Positions 1-8,648 of a stretch of DNA of 43,899 nucleotides are shown here, piece after piece. Positions within the stretch are counted from its first letter, which is position 1. Each line of letters opens with the position of its first letter. Source of the stretch: Rhodospirillaceae bacterium (GTDB lineage Bacteria; Pseudomonadota; Alphaproteobacteria; GCA-2731375); NCBI GenBank assembly GCA_018660265.1, contig JABJKS010000062.1, positions 1 through 43,899 of the forward strand. Reading direction: 5' to 3'. Made by a program: the position numbers and the translations under genes. Under the pieces are notes generated by a model, which was not told the origin of the DNA, made no database searches, and worked only from the letters and a program-made list of their open reading frames with translations.

Positions 1-141
1 TATGTGGGCGAGAGTTATTTGGCGGTGGGCAATCTGGAGATGGCCAAAAAGCATCTGGCTGAATTGGATCGAATCTGCTTTTTCGGCTGCGAACAATACG
101 ATGATTTGAAAGCCGCCATCGCCGCCTACCGCCCCAAATAG
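1..141 (+). CDS. TPR-repeat protein, C-terminal end only
   Basis: An open frame runs in from the left edge and stops at TAG 139-141. The 46 visible residues begin YVGESYLAVGNLEMAKKHL and continue with LAELDRIC and GCEQYDDLKAAI. The first part has the spacing of a tetratricopeptide repeat helix pair (Gly at position 8 of helix A, Ala in helix B). The tail with a Cys-x3-Cys pair and DLK is typical of short periplasmic TPR proteins of alphaproteobacteria. The start and the signal peptide, if any, lie outside the window. It ends 66 bp before guaA on the same strand and could share its transcript. The role is unknown beyond a likely protein-protein contact module. Confidence 0.7.
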   Translation, partial: YVGESYLAVGNLEMAKKHLAELDRICFFGCEQYDDLKAAIAAYRPK

Positions 142-207
142 GGCACTTGGTGAAGATGGCTCGAAAGACCTTGCGCAGGTAGCAGGGGGCGTCGTAAATC
201 TGCGCCT

Positions 208-1776
208 ATGAATAATCCGAACCCATCACACGACGAAAGCATCCTGATCCTCGATTTTGGCTCTCAGGTCACCCAGCTGATTGCCCGCCGCCTGCGCGAA
301 AGCGGCGTTTTTTGCGAGATTGTGCCCTATTTCAAGGCTGAAGAGGCCCTGGCCGCCCGTCGCCCCAATGGGGTCATCCTATCGGGCGGGCCGTCATCAG
401 CAACGCAAAGCGATACCCCCCGGGCACCGCAAAGCCTGTTTGAGATGGGTATTCCCATCCTTGGCATTTGCTATGGCCAACAGGCCATGTGCGAGCAACT
501 GGGCGGGCGGGTAGAGGCGTCCGACGATCAGGAATTTGGCCGCGCCTTTGTTGAAGTCAGCGATGACTGCCCCCTGTTCGATGGCGTCTGGCAATCGGAA
601 CAGCGGCATCAGGTCTGGATGAGCCATGGTGACCGGGTGATCGACCTGCCACCAGGGTTTCGCGTTGTGGGGACATCGGAAAATTGCCCCTTTGCCATTG
701 TTGCCGATGATGCCCGGCGCTTTTACGGGGTGCAGTTTCATCCGGAGGTCATCCATACCCCGGACGGCACCGCATTGTTGCGCAACTTCAGCCACAATAT
801 TGCAGGCTGCAAAGGCAGTTGGTCCATGGCCGCCTTTCGTCATGAGGCCGAGGCCCGCGTTAAGGCCCAGGTGGGGGATGGCAAGGTCATTTGCGGCTTA
901 TCGGGTGGTGTTGATAGCTCCGTCGTCGCGATCCTGTTGCATGAGGCCATTGGCGATCAATTGACCTGTGTCTTTGTCGATCATGGTCTGTTGCGCCAGG
1001 GCGAGGCGGAGGAGGTCGTCGCGCTGTTCAAGGAGCATTACAACCTCTCCCTCGTACATCGGGATGCCTCCCAATTGTTTCTGACAAAGCTGGAAGGTGT
1101 CAGCGATCCGGAGCAAAAGCGCAAGATCATTGGTGCCACCTTCATTGATGTGTTCGAGGAAGAGGCCAACCGCATCGGCGGCGCGGACTTCCTGGCGCAA
1201 GGCACCTTGTATCCGGATGTGATCGAGAGCGTCTCGCCCTCCGGCGGGCCGTCAGCGACCATCAAATCCCACCATAATGTCGGCGGCCTGCCCGCGCGCA
1301 TGAACATGGAATTGGTGGAGCCCTTGCGGGAATTGTTCAAGGACGAGGTCCGGGATCTGGGCCGCACCCTTGGCTTGCCAGAAAGCCTGGTCGGCCGCCA
1401 TCCGTTCCCCGGCCCCGGCCTGGCGATCCGTTGCCCCGGCGAGATTAGTGGCGAAAAACTGGAAATTTTGCGCAAGGCCGATGCTGTTTATCTGGATGAA
1501 ATTCGCAAGGCCGGCCTATACGACGTGATTTGGCAGGCCTTTGCCGCCATCCTGCCTGTGCGCACCGTGGGCGTCATGGGTGATCAACGCACCTATGATT
1601 ATATCTGCGCCCTGCGCGCCGTGACCTCCACCGACGGCATGACGGCGGATTATTATCCCTTCGATCATGACTTCCTGGGCCGGGTCTCCACCCGCATCAT
1701 CAACGAAGTACGCGGCATCAACCGGGTGGTCTATGATGTCACCTCAAAACCCCCCGGTACGATTGAGTTGGAATAG
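208..1776 (+). CDS. guaA: GMP synthase (glutamine-hydrolysing)
   Basis: Converts XMP, glutamine and ATP to GMP in the cytoplasm, the last step of de novo guanine nucleotide synthesis. At 522 residues it has the normal family length. The N-terminal class I glutamine amidotransferase domain (about 11-200) shows the nucleophile Cys88 in GICYGQQ and the His178/Glu180 pair in QFHPE. The ATP pyrophosphatase domain has the PP-loop SGGVDSS at 232-238. The C-terminal dimerisation domain ends in the usual KPPGTIE type tail. The start ATG at 208 gives the expected N-terminus. The next gene begins 5 bp after the stop, so guaA probably heads or sits within a small operon with the two genes that follow. 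Confidence 0.98.
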   Translation: MNNPNPSHDESILILDFGSQVTQLIARRLRESGVFCEIVPYFKAEEALAARRPNGVILSGGPSSATQSDTPRAPQSLFEMGIPILGICYGQQAMCEQLGGRVEASDDQEFGRAFVEVSDDCPLFDGVWQSEQRHQVWMSHGDRVIDLPPGFRVVGTSENCPFAIVADDARRFYGVQFHPEVIHTPDGTALLRNFSHNIAGCKGSWSMAAFRHEAEARVKAQVGDGKVICGLSGGVDSSVVAILLHEAIGDQLTCVFVDHGLLRQGEAEEVVALFKEHYNLSLVHRDASQLFLTKLEGVSDPEQKRKIIGATFIDVFEEEANRIGGADFLAQGTLYPDVIESVSPSGGPSATIKSHHNVGGLPARMNMELVEPLRELFKDEVRDLGRTLGLPESLVGRHPFPGPGLAIRCPGEISGEKLEILRKADAVYLDEIRKAGLYDVIWQAFAAILPVRTVGVMGDQRTYDYICALRAVTSTDGMTADYYPFDHDFLGRVSTRIINEVRGINRVVYDVTSKPPGTIELE

Positions 1777-1781
1777 TCACT

Positions 1782-2126
1782 ATGAGCAAAAAGCCCAGCC
1801 GGCTTGATTTGCTGCGGGAAACCGCGCCCAAATTGGTCGAACTGACGGAACAGGTCGCCTATGCCGATGTCTGGGAGCGACCGGAACTATCGAAACGGGA
1901 CCGCAGCCTGATCACCGTCGCCGGTCTGGTCGCTATGAACCGGGAACGTCAATTGCCGGGCCATCTGGATCGGGCCCTGGACAATGGCGTCACCCGGGAA
2001 GAACTCATCGAAGCCATCACCCACATGGCCTTTTATTCCGGCTGGCCCACGGCCCTGACGGCCGCGGCCATCGCCAAGGACGTTTTCGCCAAGCGTGATG
2101 GGACGGAGGATCAAAACAATGACTGA
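1782..2126 (+). CDS. Carboxymuconolactone decarboxylase family protein
   Basis: A 114-residue protein of the CMD/AhpD-like all-helical fold. The conserved core is visible as RDRSLITVAGLVA (about 40-52), then GHLDRALDNGVTREELIEA and a HMAFYSGWPTA segment, the usual H-x-G-x-T-x-E-E pattern of gamma-carboxymuconolactone decarboxylases. No CxxC motif is present, so it is not a peroxidase of the AhpD type. The family includes PcaC of the protocatechuate pathway, but members next to amidases and in other catabolic operons often have no known substrate. The gene lies 5 bp after guaA and overlaps the start of the amidase by 8 bp, which implies translational coupling to the amidase. A shared catabolic role with the amidase is inference. 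Confidence 0.85.
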   Translation: MSKKPSRLDLLRETAPKLVELTEQVAYADVWERPELSKRDRSLITVAGLVAMNRERQLPGHLDRALDNGVTREELIEAITHMAFYSGWPTALTAAAIAKDVFAKRDGTEDQNND

Positions 2127-3570
2127 GCTGCATTTCGAGACCGCCACTGAATTGGTCGCAAAAATAAAGAGCAAGCAAATCAGCGCGTTGGAATTGCTGG
2201 AGCATTTTCTTGGACGTGTGGAACAATATAACCCGGCCTTGAACGCCATCATCTGGATGGATACCGACGCCGCCCGCGCACGCGCCAAGGCGGCGGATGA
2301 GGCGCTGGCAAGAGGTGAGGATTGGGGACCCCTGCACGGCCTGCCCATGACAGTGAAGGAATCCTTCAATTTTGTTGGTAGCCCCACGACCTTTGGCGTG
2401 CCTGCGATGAAAGACAACATTGCCGATAGCAACGCCTTGTTGGTGGATCGTCTTTTGGCGGCGGGTGCCAATATATTTGGCAAAACCAATGTGCCGATCC
2501 ACCTGGCCGATTGGCAGTCTTACAACGAGATTTACGGCACCACCAACAACCCTTGGGATTTGGGCCGCACGCCGGGCGGATCATCGGGCGGGTCGGCGGC
2601 AGCGCTGGCGGCGGGCCTGACCGGGTTGGAGACGGGCAGCGATATCGGTGCCTCTATTCGTAACCCGGCCCATTACTGCGGTGTCTTCGGACACAAGCCC
2701 ACCTTCGGCATCGTCCCGACCGACGGCCAATCCCTGCCCGGTGTTTATAACAAATCCGATATTACGGTGGTCGGGCCCCTGGCACGATCGGCTGAGGATC
2801 TGGCCCTGTCGTTGAACATCACCGCCGGGCCAAATAAGTTCGGCACCGCCTGGCGTTTGGAATTGCCCAAACCCCGCAAGACCGACCTGAAGGACTTCCG
2901 GGTTGCCGTCATGTTGAGCGATCCCGCGGCCGAGGTGGAACAATCCTATCAGGACAACCTTTCAGACATTGCCGATGCCCTGGGCCGGCTGGGTGCCACG
3001 GTTAGTGATACCGCCCGCCCCGATATAGATACGGCCCGCGCCATGGAGCTTTATATCGTCATGCTGCGGGCTGCGACCTCCCGCCGTTCAGGACCGGAGG
3101 AAATCGCGCGGTTTGAGGGCGTCGCCGCCGATAGCAGCGTCGATCCCGACAGCTATTTTGCCCGCATGGCGCGCGGCGTGTTGCTGCCCCATCGGGAATG
3201 GCTGCAAATGGATAACGAACGGCATTTCATGCGCCACGCCTGGGCGGATTTTTTCCAGGACTGGGACATCCTTATATGCCCGGCGGCAACGTCCGCCGCC
3301 TGGCCCCATGACCAGGCAGGTGAACGGCACAATCGCGTCATCACCGTGAACGGCAAGGAACAATACGGCGTCGATCAGATGTTCTGGGCCGGTTATCCCA
3401 ATATGGTCTTCCTGCCATCAACCGTCAGTCCCGCGGGTCTAAGCCCCGAAGGCCTGCCCGTGGGCCTGCAAGCGGTCGCAGCCGAGGGCGAAGACCTGAC
3501 AGCGATTGAATTCTGCCGTCTTGTCGCCCGCGACATCGTCGGCTTTCAACCCCCGCCCGGTTACACATAG
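2119..3570 (+). CDS. Amidase (amidase signature family)
   Basis: A 483-residue hydrolase of the amidase signature family, expected to cleave a C-N amide bond in the cytoplasm. The Ser-cisSer-Lys triad can be placed: Lys in MTVKESFN, the cis-Ser in GGSSGGSAAALAAG and the nucleophile Ser in GSDIGASIRNPA. A GHKPTFG segment follows as in GatA-like enzymes. The ATG at 2119 is chosen over an in-frame ATG at 2095, because the sequence GGACGGAGGA at 2101-2110 is a good ribosome binding site for it. It overlaps the CMD gene by 8 bp. No gatC or gatB is nearby, so it is not the tRNA amidotransferase. The substrate is unknown. Its last 32 bp plus 6 bp downstream recur near 6407. Confidence 0.9.
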   Translation: MTELHFETATELVAKIKSKQISALELLEHFLGRVEQYNPALNAIIWMDTDAARARAKAADEALARGEDWGPLHGLPMTVKESFNFVGSPTTFGVPAMKDNIADSNALLVDRLLAAGANIFGKTNVPIHLADWQSYNEIYGTTNNPWDLGRTPGGSSGGSAAALAAGLTGLETGSDIGASIRNPAHYCGVFGHKPTFGIVPTDGQSLPGVYNKSDITVVGPLARSAEDLALSLNITAGPNKFGTAWRLELPKPRKTDLKDFRVAVMLSDPAAEVEQSYQDNLSDIADALGRLGATVSDTARPDIDTARAMELYIVMLRAATSRRSGPEEIARFEGVAADSSVDPDSYFARMARGVLLPHREWLQMDNERHFMRHAWADFFQDWDILICPAATSAAWPHDQAGERHNRVITVNGKEQYGVDQMFWAGYPNMVFLPSTVSPAGLSPEGLPVGLQAVAAEGEDLTAIEFCRLVARDIVGFQPPPGYT

Positions 3571-3575
3571 GGCGA
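3538..3575 (+). repeat. Left copy of 38-bp amidase-end direct repeat
   Basis: The last codons of the amidase plus the next five bases recur at 6407-6444. The two copies match at 33 of 38 positions. Both spell GFQPPPGYT followed by TAG; four of the five differences are silent third-position changes and the fifth changes Val to Ala at the first codon. The pair brackets the dehydratase/PPOX block. Confidence 0.85.
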
Positions 3576-3576
3576 T

Positions 3577-3601
3577 GTCTGGTTTTACCCTCAAAGCAGA
3601 C
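3577..3601 (+). terminator. Imperfect hairpin after the amidase
   Basis: GTCTGGTTT at 3577-3585 pairs with AAAGCAGAC at 3593-3601 with one mismatch and a 7-nt loop, directly after the amidase stop. There is no run of T after it, so an intrinsic terminator is doubtful; it may only be a palindromic intergenic repeat. Confidence 0.3.
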
Positions 3602-3758
3602 AATGAGAGTGGGTAACGTCAAGGTCCGCTTTTTACTCTGCGCGAAAATTGCAGCCGTACTGGCGCAACCCATTGTTCGTTTTCGACGTAACCCCAAAAA
3701 TGGATATTGTGGGTAGAAAGATATTTCTGATGGCGCTACGTCTTTCGAGGAGGTATCA

Positions 3759-3833
3759 ATGCGCAAAGGAAGCCTTACGTGTCCTCCTTCGATCAAGCGG
3801 ACGCTAAAAAACACAAGTCTGGTGGAGAGTTAG
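3759..3833 (+). CDS. Possible 24-codon leader peptide before the dehydratase
   Basis: ATG 3759 has the strongest ribosome binding site of the area (GAGGAGGT, about 3748-3754). It opens a 24-residue frame starting MRKGSLTCPPSIKRT that ends with TAG at 3831-3833. The stop lies 2 bp before GTG 3836, a good start for the dehydratase frame, so translation of this short frame could be coupled to the downstream gene. The peptide is basic and resembles nothing I recognise. The alternative is a frameshifted N-terminus of the dehydratase caused by a mutation or sequencing error. Confidence 0.35.
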   Translation: MRKGSLTCPPSIKRTLKNTSLVES

Positions 3834-3835
3834 TC

Positions 3836-5704
3836 GTGCGAAATTCTAAAATAGTCCTTTTTGACAATAACCCCGGCCGCACCGCGCAGACTGTTGGTAT
3901 TGCGCGAGAACTTGGTACGGAAGCTGATCTCATCCATGAACCGTCCGTCGGCGTGGTCGGTAACAAGGGTGATTCCCAATGCTATCTTGGTGTACAGCGG
4001 AAGGTCGAGGTAATCCATGAATGCCTGCGACAGAAAATAGGCCACGACAGCGATCAGATGAGCCTGCGGTTAGTGCAACCGGAGTATACGGTTGCGACCT
4101 CAGACGGCATGCGCAATGGCACCCGGGAAATGCGGTATTCCTTGATTGGCCGTGAAGTCACGCACGACACTTTGTGCGAGCACTTAAGCGCAAGCGGTCT
4201 GGAGGGTACCATCGCGGTCGTCGCATGCGACAAGCCGCCCGTCGGCACTCTATCTGCTCTTCTCGAACATGACCGCCCAAGCATCATCATGTCGGACGGT
4301 CCCATTCGTCCAGGCACAGATTCCGTTACCAAAGAGCGGATCGATATCATTACCGGTTTTCAGGCCGCGGGCAGCAACGATGAGGAAATGAAGAAGCGTG
4401 TCGCATTTGAGGCCTGCCCCGGATACGGCAGTTGCGGCGGCATGTTCACCTATAACACCATGCAAACCTTCATTGCGGTTGTCGGCATGGAACCGCTGCA
4501 TATGGTCTCCCCGCCATCGGACGATCCGAGACGGATGGAACAGTTCCCGAACGAACTCGTAACCTATCTGGAGGCGATGATGGAGGCGGATCTGACGCCC
4601 CGAAAAATCGTCAGCCGCGACTCCATTCGCAACGCGATGATTGTTGCCATGGCAGTTGGTGGGTCGACCAATGTCTTGCTGCATGGCCCGGAAATTGCCA
4701 GGGCCGCCGGGTTTGGCAATTTTGCGGAAGACATCATGTCGTTCGAGGAATTCAATCACCTGTCGCATAATGTGGTACCGGTTCTTGTTGATGTCCGGCC
4801 CTTCGGGGCCTATTCCATGGTTGATATCGACGAGCAGGGCGGCATCCAGGTTATCGTCAAGGAGTTGTTGGACGCCGGGCTTCTAAATGGTGATACGCTC
4901 ACCTGTACGGGTGAGACCCTCTCGCAGCAGGTCGCCCGGCTCAATCCCCCAGCCCCGGATGGCGAAGTCATATATTCCGTAGCAAACCCGTATAAGCCGA
5001 CCGGCGGCCTACGGGTGCTCGGCGGCAACCTCTCGCCGGATTATAGTGCGGTGCTAAAACTGGCCGGCGTCGAAGGCGGTCTGGAGGGTAATGTCTTTGT
5101 TGGCAAGGCGCGCATTTTCGATAGTGAGAGCGACCTGTTGCTTGCGCTGGAAAACCAACCGGATGTTATCGAGAACCACGACATGATCATCGTGCGATAC
5201 GAAGGACCCAGCGGCGCGCCGGGCATGCCGGAAATGCTCGATTCCACTTCCAGGATTACCACGCTGTGTCGCGAAAAAGACATTGTTGTCGGCCTCATGA
5301 CAGATGCCAGATTCTCAGGAGGCTCGGTCGGGCTCGTTATTGGCCATGTCGGACCGGAAGCCGCTTTGGGAGGTCCGATTGCCTTCGTGGAAAATGGCGA
5401 TGAAATTGTGGTCGATCTGAACACGAATGAGCTGAATTGCACCGCACTTTCCGACCATGGAACATTGGACGCAAGAAAGACTGCCTGGGACAAGGTCGTC
5501 GAGGCTAACGGCGGCACCCACCCCTCGATCGGGAATGCAGATACACGATTGCTGAACCGCATGCGGCGTTCTGCGGTCTCGGCGGTATACGGTGCGGGCA
5601 TGCATCCGGACCGGGTCCTTTGGGTTAAAAACCAGCGAGAACCGGTAAAGACATCTTTCGTGCCGTCGAACAAGTATCGCGCAGAATCCCGCAAGGCATT
5701 CTAG
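3836..5704 (+). CDS. IlvD/Edd family dehydratase
   Basis: A 622-residue dehydratase of the dihydroxy-acid / sugar-acid dehydratase family, which removes water from a 2,3-dihydroxy acid using an Fe-S cluster. The three likely cluster cysteines are Cys49 (GDSQCYLG), Cys131 (CDK) and Cys200 (PGYGSCGG). Other family marks are SDGM at 89-92, GGSTNVLLH, PSGAPGMPEML and TDARFSGG. The usual CDKTTPG is changed to CDKPPVGTL, so it is a divergent member and probably not the housekeeping ilvD; a sugar acid is a plausible substrate. Start GTG 3836 is preferred because GGAGAG lies 7-8 bp upstream; an in-frame GTG at 3779 has no clear site. AGA and AGG codons, scarce in guaA, occur several times, which hints at transfer. 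Confidence 0.85.
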   Translation: MRNSKIVLFDNNPGRTAQTVGIARELGTEADLIHEPSVGVVGNKGDSQCYLGVQRKVEVIHECLRQKIGHDSDQMSLRLVQPEYTVATSDGMRNGTREMRYSLIGREVTHDTLCEHLSASGLEGTIAVVACDKPPVGTLSALLEHDRPSIIMSDGPIRPGTDSVTKERIDIITGFQAAGSNDEEMKKRVAFEACPGYGSCGGMFTYNTMQTFIAVVGMEPLHMVSPPSDDPRRMEQFPNELVTYLEAMMEADLTPRKIVSRDSIRNAMIVAMAVGGSTNVLLHGPEIARAAGFGNFAEDIMSFEEFNHLSHNVVPVLVDVRPFGAYSMVDIDEQGGIQVIVKELLDAGLLNGDTLTCTGETLSQQVARLNPPAPDGEVIYSVANPYKPTGGLRVLGGNLSPDYSAVLKLAGVEGGLEGNVFVGKARIFDSESDLLLALENQPDVIENHDMIIVRYEGPSGAPGMPEMLDSTSRITTLCREKDIVVGLMTDARFSGGSVGLVIGHVGPEAALGGPIAFVENGDEIVVDLNTNELNCTALSDHGTLDARKTAWDKVVEANGGTHPSIGNADTRLLNRMRRSAVSAVYGAGMHPDRVLWVKNQREPVKTSFVPSNKYRAESRKAF

Positions 5705-5723
5705 GTATGGTGTAGGGCACGAC

Positions 5724-5745
5724 CCGCGCGCGCTTGAACGCGCGG
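5724..5745 (+). terminator. GC-rich hairpin after the dehydratase
   Basis: CCGCGCG at 5724-5730 pairs perfectly with CGCGCGG at 5739-5745 around an 8-nt loop, 19 bp after the dehydratase stop. Only a short TTCT follows, so it would be a weak intrinsic terminator at best. Confidence 0.4.
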
Positions 5746-5861
5746 TTCTGCCCCGCCCATTGCCACATCTCCGCAAATGGCACGCTGGACCGTTCCTATT
5801 ATCAGAATTGAATAATGGGGAAAGTGGTTCGTACTATAGGGAGCTTGATCTGAATGGATGA

Positions 5862-6320
5862 ATGGATATTCTGCCTTCGATCATGCTAACGGATGCACAG
5901 CGACAGTACTTGAATTCCCAGCGTGTTGGACATCTGGCAACAGCGGACGCCAGCGGCGTGCCGCACGTCACACCGGTGTGTTACGCACTGGCCGCTGACA
6001 ACCTGTTCATCACGATTGATGACAAGCCAAAGCGGCAGCAGGACAGGCCGTTGAAACGGCTGCGCAATATCGCGGAAAATCGCTCCGTCACATTTGTCGT
6101 TGACCGTTATGACGATAAGGACTGGTCCCGCCTTTGTTGGCTGATGCTGCGTGGTCAGGCCGACATCCTGCATCATGGTGCCGAGCATGCGGCGGCTCAA
6201 CGTCTGTTGCGCGGGCGCTATAAACAACTCAACGAAATGGCGATCGAGCGCCACCCGGTCATCGCAATTCGGATCGAGCGCGCGACGAGTTGGGGTCCCT
6301 TGGCGCTGCGCAACACATAA
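5862..6320 (+). CDS. PPOX-class flavin/F420-dependent oxidoreductase
   Basis: A 152-residue protein of the pyridoxamine 5'-phosphate oxidase-like split barrel fold, close to the TIGR03668-type 'PPOX class probable F420-dependent' family. Visible family features are an N-terminal helix (LTDAQRQYLNSQRVGHLAT), strand GVPHVTPVCYAL, the lysine-rich DDKPKRQQDRPLKRLRNI, then SVTFVVDRYDDKDWSRLCW and a C-terminal VIAIRIERATSWG. The expected cofactor is FMN, F420 or another deazaflavin; the sequence does not decide between them. ATG 5862 is the only in-frame ATG close to the family N-terminus, though its ribosome binding site is weak. It follows the dehydratase by 157 bp on the same strand inside the block bounded by the amidase-end repeats. 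Confidence 0.8.
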   Translation: MDILPSIMLTDAQRQYLNSQRVGHLATADASGVPHVTPVCYALAADNLFITIDDKPKRQQDRPLKRLRNIAENRSVTFVVDRYDDKDWSRLCWLMLRGQADILHHGAEHAAAQRLLRGRYKQLNEMAIERHPVIAIRIERATSWGPLALRNT

Positions 6321-6327
6321 AGTTACA

Positions 6328-6339
6328 TCGTTCGAACGA
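6328..6339. repeat. 12-bp perfect palindrome
   Basis: TCGTTCGAACGA is a perfect 12-bp palindrome just after the PPOX gene. It could be a protein binding site or chance; no nearby + strand gene start makes a role clear. Confidence 0.2.
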
Positions 6340-6406
6340 GCTGTAGTCGCAGTAACCGGTTCGATGGACGCTGCTGGCACATCGGTCGTGCCTTACCTGC
6401 GTCGTC

Positions 6407-6444
6407 GCCGGTTTCCAACCCCCGCCCGGCTATACATAGGGCGA
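6407..6444 (+). pseudogene. Right copy of amidase-end repeat (amidase remnant)
   Basis: This stretch reads AGFQPPPGYT-stop in frame, the same end as the amidase at 3541-3570, and the identity extends 5 bp past the stop. No amidase homology is visible upstream of about 6404. Differences are almost all silent, as between orthologues under selection rather than a recent copy. It is best read as the 3' scar of a second amidase allele left when the preceding block was acquired. Confidence 0.65.
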
Positions 6445-6510
6445 GCCATAGCACCGATATGGATTACCGAGCGTCGACCCGGTAATCTGTCTTGCCTCAA
6501 GCACGATGCC

Positions 6511-7296
6511 TTAGCGGAAGGTAAAACTGGCCTTGCGCTTTTCAAGGAATGCGCTGCGGCCTTCGATGTAGTCGGCCCCGACGAAACCTTCCGCCCGCAG
6601 ACGATGGGAGGTATCTGTTTCATCCGTCGCGCCTTCGCTGATTTCATCCACCATGGTTTTCACGGCGCGAATGGTGAATTGCGACAGACCGCATAGTTGC
6701 TGTGCGAAATCCTTGGTCTCCGCCTCAAGGGCGTCCGCATCGAACATACGCGTGGCCAGGCCATTGGATAGTGCTTCATCGGACTGGATCACCTTGGCGC
6801 CCATCAACATTTCCTTGGCCTTGGCGGGTCCGACCAGATCAGACAGGCGTTTCGTTTCGTGCAGGCTGTAGGCAATGCCCAGGCGTGCGGGCGGTATGCA
6901 GAAATGGGCCGTGGGGTCGATATAACGCAGGTCGCAATTCAGCGCGATGGCGCAGCCGCCGCCAAAACAGACGCCACGGATCATGGCGATGGTCGGCTTG
7001 TTCAGCGAGGAAATGGCATCATAGGCCTCTCGGATTTTATCATGATAGGCACCGGCACTTTCCGGCGTGGCATGGACAACGGGAAATTCCGAAATATCAG
7101 CACCAGCAGCAAAGGCGCGCGGCGCGCTGGAGCGCAGGATCACCACCTTAATATCGTCATCCGCCCCGGCCTGGCCGAACAATTCGATGATGCCGTCCCA
7201 GGATTGGCTGTTCAGGGCGTTTAATTTTGCCGGACGGTTTAAAATTATCTCGGCAATCTCGCCTGATTTTGTCAGATAAATCGGATCGTTGCTCAT
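6511..7296 (-). CDS. Enoyl-CoA hydratase/isomerase (crotonase) family protein
   Basis: A 261-residue crotonase-fold protein. The CoA oxyanion-hole segment AFAAGADISEF and the second one GVCFGGGCAIALNCDL are clear, and the end SAFLEKRKASF is the usual family tail. In classical enoyl-CoA hydratase two glutamates are catalytic; here the aligned positions appear to be Ala (GGGCAIAL and PPARLG). It may therefore catalyse another crotonase reaction such as an isomerisation, decarboxylation or thioester hydrolysis rather than simple hydration. The start at 7296 is chosen because GGAAAGG lies just upstream on the minus strand; a longer frame exists but extends into the intergenic region shared with soxB. 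Divergently oriented to the sox operon across about 100 bp. Confidence 0.88.
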   Translation of the reverse strand: MSNDPIYLTKSGEIAEIILNRPAKLNALNSQSWDGIIELFGQAGADDDIKVVILRSSAPRAFAAGADISEFPVVHATPESAGAYHDKIREAYDAISSLNKPTIAMIRGVCFGGGCAIALNCDLRYIDPTAHFCIPPARLGIAYSLHETKRLSDLVGPAKAKEMLMGAKVIQSDEALSNGLATRMFDADALEAETKDFAQQLCGLSQFTIRAVKTMVDEISEGATDETDTSHRLRAEGFVGADYIEGRSAFLEKRKASFTFR

Positions 7297-7397
7297 GCTG
7301 GACCTTTCCACTTTGTCGCCGCGCGTCCAAGCGCTATATGATATCGTAATTTCTAATTGGAACCGTAGGCGTAAAACCGCAGGCACCTGAAGCAGCT

Positions 7398-8648
7398 ATG
7401 GCAAACTATTCCATTCTGACCCTCGCGCGCAATGCATTGCAGCGCCACCGTGGTTGGCCCCAGGCCTGGCGCAGCCCCACGCTGCGCCCTTCCTATGATG
7501 CGGTGATCATCGGTGGCGGCGGGCATGGCCTGGCCACAGCCTACTATCTGGCCAAGTTGCACGGTATGCGCAATATCGCGGTGCTGGAAAAGGGCTGGAT
7601 CGGCGGCGGTAATACGGGGCGGAATACAACCATCGTCCGCTCCAACTACCTGAACCCGGAAAGCGCGGCGATCTATGACCATGCCCTGAATTTGTGGGAG
7701 GGGTTGAGCCAGGAGCTGAACTTTAACGTCATGTTCTCCCAACGGGGTGTTATCAATCTGGCCCATGATCCGGGTGAGGAGCGGGAACTGCGCCGTCGGA
7801 TCTATGCCAACCAACTGGCTGGCGTCGATGCGGAATGGGTCGGGCCGACACAACTATCGGAACTTTGCCCGATCCTGAACCTGGACCCCAATATCCGCTA
7901 TCCGGTCATGGGCGGGACATTGCAGCGGCGCGCCGGTGTGGCCCGCCATGACGCCGTCGCCTGGGGTTACGCCCGTGGTGCCGATCGTCACGGCGTCCAT
8001 ATCATCCAAAATTGCGAAGTTACCGGCCTGGATATTCGCGAGGGGCGCATCGAGGGAGTACAAACCAGCCAGGGGGCCATTCGCACGCCCAAGGTTGGCG
8101 TTGTGGCCGCCGGCCATTCATCCGTGCTGGCCGCCATGGCGGATATTCGCCTGCCCCTGGACAGCCACCCCCTACAGGCCCTGGTCTCCGAACCGGTGAA
8201 ACCGGTGATGCCAACGGTGATCATGTCCAACAAGGTACATGCCTATATGTCGCAATCCGACAAGGGGGAGTTGGTCATCGGCGCGGGCATAGATCCCTAC
8301 AATTCCTATACGCAGCGGGGCAGTCTGCCGGTGATTGAGGAAACCATCCGGGCCATTGTGGAGCTGTTTCCCATCACCTCCCGACTGAAGATGATGCGGC
8401 AATGGGCCGGCATTGTGGATATTTGTCCCGACGCCAGCCCGATCATCTCGGCGACCCCCGTCAAAGGCCTGTATTTCAATTGTGGCTGGGGCACGGGTGG
8501 CTTTAAGGCAACACCTGGTTCCGGCCATGTATTCGCCCATACCCTGGCCAAGGATGCCGCCCACCCCATCAACGCCCCCTTTGCGTTGGAGCGGTTTTAC
8601 AGCGGTGCCCTGGTGGCCGAACATGGCGCAGCCGCGGTGGCTCACTAG
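7398..8648 (+). CDS. soxB: Sarcosine oxidase subunit beta
   Basis: Catalytic FAD subunit of the heterotetrameric sarcosine oxidase, which oxidatively demethylates sarcosine to glycine and feeds the one-carbon unit to tetrahydrofolate. The 416-residue length is normal. The Rossmann FAD motif [17 protein letters not shown] is at 34-50, and [14 protein letters not shown] (71-84) is characteristic of SoxB. His184 in [16 protein letters not shown] matches the histidine that carries covalent FMN in studied enzymes. The C-terminal flavin loop [20 protein letters not shown] is conserved. It is the first gene of the soxBDAG operon; soxD begins on the next base after its stop. Confidence 0.97.
   Translation: MANYSILTLARNALQRHRGWPQAWRSPTLRPSYDAVIIGGGGHGLATAYYLAKLHGMRNIAVLEKGWIGGGNTGRNTTIVRSNYLNPESAAIYDHALNLWEGLSQELNFNVMFSQRGVINLAHDPGEERELRRRIYANQLAGVDAEWVGPTQLSELCPILNLDPNIRYPVMGGTLQRRAGVARHDAVAWGYARGADRHGVHIIQNCEVTGLDIREGRIEGVQTSQGAIRTPKVGVVAAGHSSVLAAMADIRLPLDSHPLQALVSEPVKPVMPTVIMSNKVHAYMSQSDKGELVIGAGIDPYNSYTQRGSLPVIEETIRAIVELFPITSRLKMMRQWAGIVDICPDASPIISATPVKGLYFNCGWGTGGFKATPGSGHVFAHTLAKDAAHPINAPFALERFYSGALVAEHGAAAVAH

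Noticed and set aside
3425-3814. A 129-codon - strand frame across the amidase end and the following gap
   Set aside because: Half of it is antisense to the amidase and the rest covers palindromic intergenic sequence; no supported start.
5705-5861. Possible insertion sequence remnant between the dehydratase and PPOX genes
   Set aside because: No transposase fragment, terminal inverted repeats or target duplication could be found; only a GC-rich hairpin is present.
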